Made by a program: the position numbers and the translations under genes. Shown here one piece after another: positions 57,821-64,000 of a stretch of DNA of 64,000 nt; positions within the stretch are counted from its first letter, which is position 1, and the number at the start of each line of letters is the position of its first letter. The notes under the pieces were generated by a model, which was given only the letters and a program-made list of their open reading frames with translations, ran no database searches and was not told the origin of the DNA. The stretch is from Dehalococcoidia bacterium (GTDB lineage Bacteria; Chloroflexota; Dehalococcoidia; Bin125): NCBI GenBank assembly GCA_022825265.1, contig JAJDXE010000005.1, positions 1 to 64,000 on the forward strand. The letters run 5' to 3'.

Positions 57821-59962
57821 ATGACCACTGTCTCCGCCCCCGTTCGCAACGCCAAGCCGTTCGAGCTCAGCGCCGACTACCACCCCACCGGCGATCAGCC
57901 CTACGCCATCGACCGACTCGTGCAAGGGCTGGAGGCGGGACACCGAGCCCAGACCCTGCTCGGCGTCACCGGCTCGGGCAAGACGTTCACCATGGCCAAC
58001 GTCGTCGCCCAGCTCAACCGCCCGACCCTCGTCCTCGCCCACAACAAGACCCTCGCTGCGCAGCTCTGCACCGAGTTCCGAGATTTTTTTCCCAACAACG
58101 CCGTCGAGTACTTCGTCTCCTACTACGACTACTACCAGCCCGAGGCCTACATTCCCCGCTCCGACACCTACATCGCCAAGGAATCGGACATCAACGACGA
58201 GATCGACAAGCTCCGACACGCCGCCACGCGAGCCCTCTTCGAGCGCCGCGACGTTCTCATCGTCGCCTCCGTCTCCTGCATCTACGGCCTCGGCGAGCCC
58301 GAGGACTACCAGGGCATGGTGCTCAGCCTCGAAGTGGGCAAGCCCTACTCCCGCAACCTGATCCTCCGACGCCTCGTCGACCAGCAATACGAACGCGACG
58401 AACTCACCCTCACCCGAGGCAAGTTCCGCATCCGCGGTGACACCCTCACCATCCATCCCTCCTATGAGGATCTCGCCATCCGCGTCCAGTTCTGGGACGA
58501 CGAGGTCGAGCGAATCGTCGAACTCGACCCGCTCACCGGCGAAATCCTCGCCGAGCGCGACCGCGTCGACATCTACCCGGCCAAGCACTTCGTCACGACC
58601 GACGAGCGCATGGCCGCGGCCGTCGAGGACATCCAGGCGGAACTGGCCCAGCGGCTCGAAGAACTCCGCCGCGACGATCAAATCCTCGAAGCCGCGCGCC
58701 TCGAAGAACGCACCCGCTACGACCTCGAAACCCTGCGCGAGACCGGCTACTGCCCCGGCATCGAGAACTACTCCCGCCACCTCGCCCGCCGCGCCGCCGG
58801 CTCCACACCCTGGACCCTGCTCGACTACTTCCCCGAGGACTGGCTGCTCTTCATCGACGAGTCGCACATGACCATCCCCCAGGTGCGCGGCATGTACGGC
58901 GGCGACACCTCCCGCAAGCAAACCCTCGTCGACTTCGGTTTCCGCCTGCCCTCCGCCATCGACAACCGCCCGCTCAACATCGACGAGTTCGAGCGCCACA
59001 TCAACCAGGTCGTCTTCGTCTCCGCCACCCCCGCCGACTACGAGCGCAACCATTCGCAGGAGATCGTGGAGCAACTCATCCGCCCGACGGGACTCCTCGA
59101 TCCGGAAGTGGAAGTTCGCGGCACCGACGGTCAGATCGACGATCTGGTCAGCGAAATCAAGACCCGCGCCGATCGCGGCGAGCGCACACTGGTCACCACG
59201 CTGACCAAGAAAATGGCCGAAGACCTCGCCGACTACCTGCGCGAGGTCGGCATCCGCACCTACTACCTCCACTCCGAGCAGGACGCCTTCCAACGAGTCG
59301 AAGTCCTGCGCGACCTCCGGCTCGGCGTCTTCGACTGCCTCGTCGGCATCAACCTCCTGCGCGAGGGCCTCGACCTGCCCGAGGTCTCCCTCGTCGCCGT
59401 GCTCGACGCCGACAAGGAGGGCTTCCTGCGTAACGAGAGCACGATGGTCCAGACCATCGGACGCGCCGCCCGCCACGTCAACTCGCACGCCATCCTCTAC
59501 GCCGACCGCATCACCGACTCCATGCGTCACGCCATCGATGAGACCCACCGACGAAGACAGGCGCAGGACGAGTACAACAGGACGCACGACATCACGCCGG
59601 TCGGGATCACCAAGGAAATCCGCGACATCGCCGCCGACGTCGCCAACCAGGTCCGCGACGAGTTCGAGCAGAAGATGGTCGCCGAGGACGGCGCCGCCTA
59701 CGACGACGGACTCGGCGCAAACATCCCCGAGGACATGACCCCCGACCAGATCGCCCGGATGATCACCGAGATCGAGTCGCGCATGAAACAGGCCGCCCGA
59801 GACCTCGAGTTCGAGAAAGCCGCAGCCCTGCGCGACCAGATCATCGAGCTCCGCCGCGACCAGGCCGCGCTGGGCGAAGACCTACAGCAGTGGAGCGATC
59901 AGGCCTACGGACGACGGCGACGCCCGCTGCGCCGCAAGGAGCCTGTGTCACGCCAGCGTTAA
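57821..59962 (+). CDS. uvrB: UvrABC excinuclease subunit B
   Basis: A 713-residue UvrB: Walker A GVTGSGKT (49-56), the beta-hairpin region with [15 protein letters not shown], helicase motifs DESHMTIPQ and [18 protein letters not shown], and the C-terminal UVR domain ([21 protein letters not shown], about 655-685) that binds UvrC. Its spacing from the -10 box implies a leaderless message. A long antisense open frame lies over it and is a shadow. Confidence 0.98.
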   Translation: MTTVSAPVRNAKPFELSADYHPTGDQPYAIDRLVQGLEAGHRAQTLLGVTGSGKTFTMANVVAQLNRPTLVLAHNKTLAAQLCTEFRDFFPNNAVEYFVSYYDYYQPEAYIPRSDTYIAKESDINDEIDKLRHAATRALFERRDVLIVASVSCIYGLGEPEDYQGMVLSLEVGKPYSRNLILRRLVDQQYERDELTLTRGKFRIRGDTLTIHPSYEDLAIRVQFWDDEVERIVELDPLTGEILAERDRVDIYPAKHFVTTDERMAAAVEDIQAELAQRLEELRRDDQILEAARLEERTRYDLETLRETGYCPGIENYSRHLARRAAGSTPWTLLDYFPEDWLLFIDESHMTIPQVRGMYGGDTSRKQTLVDFGFRLPSAIDNRPLNIDEFERHINQVVFVSATPADYERNHSQEIVEQLIRPTGLLDPEVEVRGTDGQIDDLVSEIKTRADRGERTLVTTLTKKMAEDLADYLREVGIRTYYLHSEQDAFQRVEVLRDLRLGVFDCLVGINLLREGLDLPEVSLVAVLDADKEGFLRNESTMVQTIGRAARHVNSHAILYADRITDSMRHAIDETHRRRQAQDEYNRTHDITPVGITKEIRDIAADVANQVRDEFEQKMVAEDGAAYDDGLGANIPEDMTPDQIARMITEIESRMKQAARDLEFEKAAALRDQIIELRRDQAALGEDLQQWSDQAYGRRRRPLRRKEPVSRQR

Positions 59963-60004
59963 TTGCCCTATCTGGTAGCTCGCCTCCCGTGTCCCGCGCC
60001 CCCT

Positions 60005-60023
60005 GGCTTGATACCGTCAAGCC
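60005..60023. other. hairpin downstream of uvrB
   Basis: GGCTTGA (60005-60011) and TCAAGCC (60017-60023) around a TACCG loop in the 180-base gap after uvrB; no T tract. The rest of the gap holds repeated GGGCCCCG-type words and no gene. Confidence 0.5.
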
Positions 60024-60142
60024 GACGCCCAGACCAGGCGCGCGTACGCCCGCGCTGTTATCATCTGGCGCGCCTGCCGTGGCGGGCCCCGCGGTGAGCC
60101 CCGTGACGGGCCCCGTGGCGGGCGTTGTGAGAGTGAAATCCG

Positions 60143-60979
60143 GTGGCTGACGATCCCCAATACGAACGCTGGCGGCGCTCGAATGTCGACGCGCCGCCTT
60201 CCTGGTTGGGCGGACGTCCCGAAGAGGAGGAAGCGCGCGCCTGCGCCTTCTGCGGCGAAGTGCCGCCGCCGGCCTCATCCTTCTGCCCCAACTGCGGCCG
60301 AGCGGTCACCGCCGCCCTCCTGCCTCAGCAGGGCAAGTCGGCCACCGTCCTCTTCACCGACATCGAGGACTCCACCAACCTGACCGAGCGCCTCGGCGAT
60401 CTCCAGTGGGAAACGATCATTGATGAACATAACGAGATCGTCCGTGGAGAGCTGCACCAGCACGCCGGGTTCGAGGTCAAGCTCACCGGCGACGGCTTCC
60501 TGATCGTCTTCGCCGACGGGATGCAGGCGCTCCGCTGCGCCGCCCACGTCCAGCAAAAGGTCACCGAGATCGCCGACCAGCGCGGCGCCTCCTGGCCCGT
60601 CCGGGTCAGGATGGGCGTCCACCGAGGCGATGTCATCCTCCGCCCCGGCGGCGACATCCTCGGCCGCACCGTCAACATGGCCGCCCGCATCATGGCCAAG
60701 GGACGCGGGGGATCAATCGTCGTCTCGCAGGCGCTGCGCGAAGAAGTCGGCCGCCAGATCCGGCCCGAGTTCTGGGTCGACATGGGCTCGCGCAGAATCC
60801 GAGGCCTCGATCGCCGCGAACGAATGTCGATGTTCCGCTGGCCCGAATACCTCGACTGGGAAGCCGGACGCAACAGCCCCGGCGCCGAACAGGTTCCGGC
60901 ATCGGTCGAAGAGGTCGGCGCACCGCTCGACCCGCTCCCCATTCCCCTCTCCCCCCTCCAGGGGGGAGATGTCCCGTAG
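60143..60979 (+). CDS. class III adenylate/guanylate cyclase with N-terminal zinc ribbon
   Basis: A 278-residue protein. A zinc ribbon (Cys34, Cys37, Cys48, Cys51; CAFCGE and CPNCGR) precedes a class III cyclase catalytic domain: metal Asp73 in LFTDIEDSTN, Lys113 in VKLTGDGF with Asp117, Asp171 in GGDILGRTVN, and transition-state Asn178 and Arg182. The set is complete and suggests cAMP as product. No membrane helix, so it is cytosolic, and the ribbon may sense zinc or a partner. GTG start after GTGAGAGTG. The last codons are formed by a dispersed palindrome. Confidence 0.88.
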   Translation: MADDPQYERWRRSNVDAPPSWLGGRPEEEEARACAFCGEVPPPASSFCPNCGRAVTAALLPQQGKSATVLFTDIEDSTNLTERLGDLQWETIIDEHNEIVRGELHQHAGFEVKLTGDGFLIVFADGMQALRCAAHVQQKVTEIADQRGASWPVRVRMGVHRGDVILRPGGDILGRTVNMAARIMAKGRGGSIVVSQALREEVGRQIRPEFWVDMGSRRIRGLDRRERMSMFRWPEYLDWEAGRNSPGAEQVPASVEEVGAPLDPLPIPLSPLQGGDVP

Positions 60980-60992
60980 GGACAGAGGGGGG
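60943..60992. repeat. three-stem REP-like palindrome at a convergent gene junction
   Basis: Outer stem CCCCTCT (60944-60950) with AGAGGGG (60985-60991); inner stems CTCCCCCCT-CC-AGGGGGGAG (60949-60968) and TGTCCC-GTA-GGGACA. It encodes the last residues of the cyclase and could terminate both converging transcripts. Related to the element at 14663-14709. Confidence 0.7.
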
Positions 60993-60997
60993 CTTCG

Positions 60998-61240
60998 TTA
61001 GTCGCCGCTGACCACCAACAACCCCAGATCATGCTCATGCAGGCCGCAGATGTGACCCTCATGCTCGGCCTCGACCGACTCCAGGACCACCCACTTCCCC
61101 GACCCCGGCAGGCAGACCGTGATCAGCGTCTCGTAGGGACCTTTGAGGCGACGGGTGGCGTTCACCGTCCGACCGTCGTACTTCCTCGGATACACCGCCC
61201 AGACCGCCAGCTTGACACTCGGACCTCTCGGACGGTTCAC
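60998..61240 (-). CDS. small hypothetical protein
   Basis: An 80-residue protein I do not recognise, starting at GTG with GAAGGGCGAG upstream. It has a beta-rich look (LAVWAVYPRKY, ETLITVCLPGSGKWVVLES) and ends HICGLHEHDLGLLVVSGD with three histidines and a cysteine. The GTG overlaps by four bases (GTGA) the end of another small open frame (61237-61434) that could encode DDHPTEWWFPIGRG, so the two may be coupled, or a frameshift may join them to the secreted protein upstream. Weakly supported. Confidence 0.35.
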   Translation of the reverse strand: MNRPRGPSVKLAVWAVYPRKYDGRTVNATRRLKGPYETLITVCLPGSGKWVVLESVEAEHEGHICGLHEHDLGLLVVSGD

Positions 61241-61319
61241 CCGCGCTCGCCCTTCATGTCGCACGTGCCGCGGCCGATCGGGAACCACCACTCGGTCGGG
61301 TGGTCGTCCGAGAGCGTGG

Positions 61320-62851
61320 CTACGAACCGGAGTTGGTCAGGTACGGCGGACTCCAGCCCCGGCAGTGGTCCCGCCGCCAGCGGCGGCTGTCGGCGCAGTA
61401 TTCGCGGTACTCCGCTTCGGTCAGGTAGTGGCACTCGGTCTCGGTCCCGAAGTTGACGTAGCCCGCTTTGACGGGGCAGGCGTCGGAGACAAAGCCCGGC
61501 CAGACGGCGGGCGCTGGGTGGCGCTCGTTGTAGGTGCGGGTTTCGGGCGGCGTTGCGGACGGGGTGCGGCCGGATTGCGTGACCGACACCAAGGAGATCA
61601 CCTCGACGGGCGCGGCTAGATTCTTCTTGTCGGTGATACGGATCGTGATCCTGACCTGAAAGCCCGTCAGCCGCTCGCCGGTGTAGCTGACCTGTCCGGT
61701 GGTCTTGCCGATCTTGAATGCGGGATGATGCTTGCCGACCAGCAGTGCATCCCCGACCTCATCGCCCACCTGGGCAAGATCGACCGCCTGGGTGATCTCG
61801 TAGCGGAACTTGGGGTGGCGGGGGAACTTGACGAGGTCTCCGTCGAAGGCGATGCCGTAGACGGTGCCGATGTTGTCGCTGGACTCTCCCGCCGTCACTG
61901 CCCAACCGTTGTAGGGAGCGCCCGAGGCGGCGAGCCGGGGCGGAAGCGGCTGCCGCACGGAGATGGGGATCTTCAACAGCACAGTCGCGGCCTTGGCTTT
62001 GCTGTCGGTGATCACAACGGAGAGGATGGCGAGGTTAGTGACTTCAGCGAACGCCGCGCCGGTGTAGCTGACCTTCCCATTCTTGCTTACCTTGAAGTTG
62101 TTTTCGGTGATGGTCTCTCCCTCGTGCATATAGCTCGCCCCGGCCGTTGTGAACATGGCGCGCTTGATGGGGATCGATCCGGGAGGTGGCAGCAGGCGGA
62201 CGATCCCGACATGGTCTTTTTTGACGCCGTCGACAATCAGCCAGCCGCTAACCGTGCTCGTGTCGACCACGATATCTCGCTTGCCGGTCGAGACCATGCC
62301 GCCGACCGACGTGGTTGGGGAGACGGGTCCGGTCAGCGACAGTGCAACTTCGTCGCCGTCCGCCCATTCGGCGTCGAAATCCCAATACAATTCGTCGTCA
62401 AGATGTGCGTAGACGGTGGCGTTGCTGATGGCTAACGCGGAGTCGCCCACGTTCAGCGTGAGCGAACTGAGGGCCGTTTTCCAGGCGGTGGCCCCGCCGC
62501 TGGCGAATTTGAGAGTCAGTGGGTCCCCGGAGGCCTCCGGGTAGTAATAGAACTCGCTGATCGTGTAGGTGGTGCCGGCGAAGGTAAATGTCTCTTCGTC
62601 GAGCGCGTCTGAGCAGTCGTCTAGCCCAATTTCGGCGCCGCCGCAGCCGTAGTAGTCGGCGGCGACGTCGACGTCGACCGTCAGCGTGGCGGACCAGATC
62701 GTCGTGGCGGACTGGGCCGCGCCGCGATCCGTCGTGGCGAACAGCGCCAGCGCTGCAACGGCGATCAGCGCTCCAGCGAGGAGGAGACGGAGCGCTAAGC
62801 TAGTACAGAGGTTCGGGGGGGTGCGTTTTTCAGAATGTTCGAGGTGGTCAC
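61320..62851 (-). CDS. secreted beta-domain (cadherin-like) protein, frame interrupted at a 7-G run
   Basis: About 510 residues once joined. From GTG 62851 (GAGAGAAG upstream, TACGCT promoter) the zero frame stops after some 18 codons. Past the run of seven C on the coding strand (62815-62821) the -1 frame is open to 61320 and encodes a classic signal peptide LRLLLAGALIAVAALALFA ending near AAQS. It is followed by an IWSA-type domain (TTIWSATLTVDVDV ... WADGDEVALSL) and two cadherin-like repeats, each with KVSYTG or QVSYTG, and a C-terminal segment with four cysteines. Without the upstream start this frame has no ATG, GTG or TTG before 62450, which lies inside the first domain. The protein is probably cell-surface or secreted; function unknown. 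Confidence 0.7.
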
Positions 62852-62888
62852 GTCACTGCTTCTCTCACATGGCGATCACGTAAGCAGT

Positions 62889-62894
62889 AGCGTA
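62889..62894 (-). promoter_or_regulatory. -10 element TACGCT for the secreted beta-domain protein
   Basis: TACGCT on the minus strand, 37 bases before GTG 62851, supporting that start rather than one further inside. Confidence 0.5.
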
Positions 62895-62942
62895 GCAAAC
62901 ACCTCCGCTTCAGCGGGCGACGGTCACGCGGGCGGGCTGGAA

Positions 62943-64000
62943 CTAGCGAGCCAGCACCCGCCGCGAACGCCCGCCGTCCGACTGTTCGATCACCCCCGCC
63001 TCGGCCAACAGCTCGATCAGCCGCTCCGCCCGGGGCCGGCCAACCCGCATCCGGCGCTGCAACAGCGTCGCCGACACCCGCTCATACTCCCGCGCCAACT
63101 CCGTCGCCTCAGCCAGTCGAGTGTCCAGCTCCGTCCCAGCGATCGGCGCGGGCTCAACCACGATGTCCGCCTCCTCCGAGCCCTCGGCATCCAGCGCCGT
63201 CTCCAGCGTCGAGGTCAGGCTGCGCAGCTCCGCCTGCGCCGCCCGAGCCTGCGCCTCCTCGGCCGCCGTCGGCGACTCCTCGGCCAGCTCTTCGAGCGCC
63301 TCATCCAGCGAACTGCGCTCCGGCTCCGCCTGGTTGTGCGACATCCAGGACTCCAGCAGACGCTCAATCTCCGCGTCCGACACATACGCGCCCTGCACCC
63401 GGCGCGGCTTGATCGAGTCCGACGACATGTACAGCATGTCGCCGCGACCCATCAGCTTCTCCGCCCCCGCCCGATCCAGGATCACCCGGGCGTCGGTCTG
63501 CGACGTCGTCGCGAACGCGATCCGCGTGGGGAAGTTCGCCTTGATCAAGCCCGTCACCACGTCGACCGACGGCCGCTGCGTCGCGATCACCAGGTGAATC
63601 CCGACCGCGCGCGCCAGCTGCGCCAGCCGCACGATCTGTCCCTCGACCTCAGCCGCCGCCGCCATCATCATGTCGGCCAACTCGTCCAGCACCACGACCC
63701 AGTACGGCATCCGCTTGTCGATCGACGGCAGCGCGTTGTAGGCGACGATGTTGCGAGCCCTGTTCTCCTCCAGCTTGCGATAGCGGCGGTCCATCTCCGC
63801 CACCACCACGCCCAGCACCGAGACCACTTCATCCGGCTCGGTCACGACATGCGAGAAGGCCAGGTGCGGCGCCGTTCCGTAGTTGGTCAACTCCACCCGC
63901 TTCGGGTCGACCAGGATCAGCCGCACCTCCTCCGGCGACTTCTGCATCAGCAGCGAGGAGATGATCGTGTTGATGCAGACCGACTTGCCCGACCCGGTCG
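62943..64000 (-). CDS. ftsK: DNA translocase FtsK/SpoIIIE, C-terminal part (runs off the window)
   Basis: 352 codons of a DNA translocase that pumps chromosome ends through the division septum. The window edge cuts inside Walker A (TGSGKSVCINTIISSLLM); then LILVDPKRVEL, the Walker B PYWVVVLDELADMMM, HLVIATQRPSVDVVTGLIKANFPTRIAF and RGDMLYMSSD. The last 65 residues form the gamma winged helix (LLQRRMRVGRPRAERLIELLAEAGVIE), which reads KOPS-like sequences. Between them is an acidic Ala/Glu-rich linker longer than usual. The amino-terminal membrane part is outside the window. Confidence 0.95.
   Translation of the reverse strand, partial: TGSGKSVCINTIISSLLMQKSPEEVRLILVDPKRVELTNYGTAPHLAFSHVVTEPDEVVSVLGVVVAEMDRRYRKLEENRARNIVAYNALPSIDKRMPYWVVVLDELADMMMAAAAEVEGQIVRLAQLARAVGIHLVIATQRPSVDVVTGLIKANFPTRIAFATTSQTDARVILDRAGAEKLMGRGDMLYMSSDSIKPRRVQGAYVSDAEIERLLESWMSHNQAEPERSSLDEALEELAEESPTAAEEAQARAAQAELRSLTSTLETALDAEGSEEADIVVEPAPIAGTELDTRLAEATELAREYERVSATLLQRRMRVGRPRAERLIELLAEAGVIEQSDGGRSRRVLAR

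Noticed and set aside
57561..57824. Small open frame inside the ruvA-uvrB spacer whose stop overlaps the uvrB start (ATGA)
   Set aside because: It is built over the palindromes and repeats, has no ribosome binding site and an unnatural composition; the overlap is probably chance.
57815..59587. 590-codon antisense frame over uvrB
   Set aside because: Low-complexity Val/Asp/Glu-rich translation complementary to a certain gene.

Overview
The window reads as one stretch of a high-GC (about 64 percent) bacterial chromosome carrying mostly housekeeping genes. Gene content and style fit Chloroflexota, most likely a Dehalococcoidia-like or SAR202-like lineage. This is an inference from the cobalamin-salvage operon, the orphan 5S rRNA gene, the secreted proteins with a repeated beta-domain that I recall from that group, and the K+-type membrane pyrophosphatase. 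No 16S rRNA or species-level marker is present. The left edge carries a 23-base C homopolymer, as seen at contig ends; the right edge cuts an ftsK gene.

Layout. 1-3.6 kb: a small membrane protein, a phytanoyl-CoA dioxygenase-like enzyme and a secreted polysaccharide deacetylase. 3.67-10.66 kb: a cobalamin riboswitch with its terminator, then eight co-directional genes for B12/cobinamide uptake (btuC, btuF, btuD) and nucleotide-loop assembly (cobO, cobT, cobS, cobC, cobU). 10.68-14.6 kb: tRNA-Ala(UGC), a small VOC protein, a lower-GC nuclease-methylase (restriction-modification) gene and an isolated 5S rRNA gene. 14.8-19.1 kb: ribosomal protein S1 and ClpC. 19.2-25.1 kb (minus): the elongasome operon mreB-mreC-mreD-PBP2-rodA. 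25.1-27.4 kb: ligA, divergent from hisH-hisA-hisF-hisI. 30 kb: hicAB toxin-antitoxin. 30.7-33.8 kb (minus): L21-L27-L31 and ftsH. 34-41 kb: an SDR, an NCS2-type permease with an extra C-terminal domain, rnhB-yraN, two FmdB-type zinc proteins and hppA. 41-51.8 kb: glyS, a ferredoxin, uvrA, and the polA operon with mutM. 51.8-54.6 kb: SDR, nitrilase and NylC/DmpA-like hydrolase. 54.6-60 kb: surE, yebC, ruvC-ruvA, a palindrome-rich intergenic region and uvrB. 60-64 kb: a class III nucleotide cyclase, a secreted cadherin-like protein whose reading frame appears broken at a 7-G run, and ftsK.

How the genes work together. The B12 operon supports scavenging and remodelling of corrinoids under riboswitch control. 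The mre/PBP2/rodA block builds lateral cell wall. Repair functions are unusually dense (ligA, uvrA, polA, mutM, ruvCA, uvrB). The hisHAFI block supplies the middle steps of histidine synthesis.

The most informative pattern is regulatory. About twenty genes or operons have a hexamer of the form TANNCT upstream. For a subset it lies only 6-7 bases before the start codon, which implies leaderless mRNAs. No large undescribed defence or biosynthetic system is evident. The best leads are the slippery signal-peptide region of the secreted protein, the permease fusion, the cysteine-rich insertion in LigA, the ruvA-uvrB palindromic spacer and the lone restriction-modification gene.
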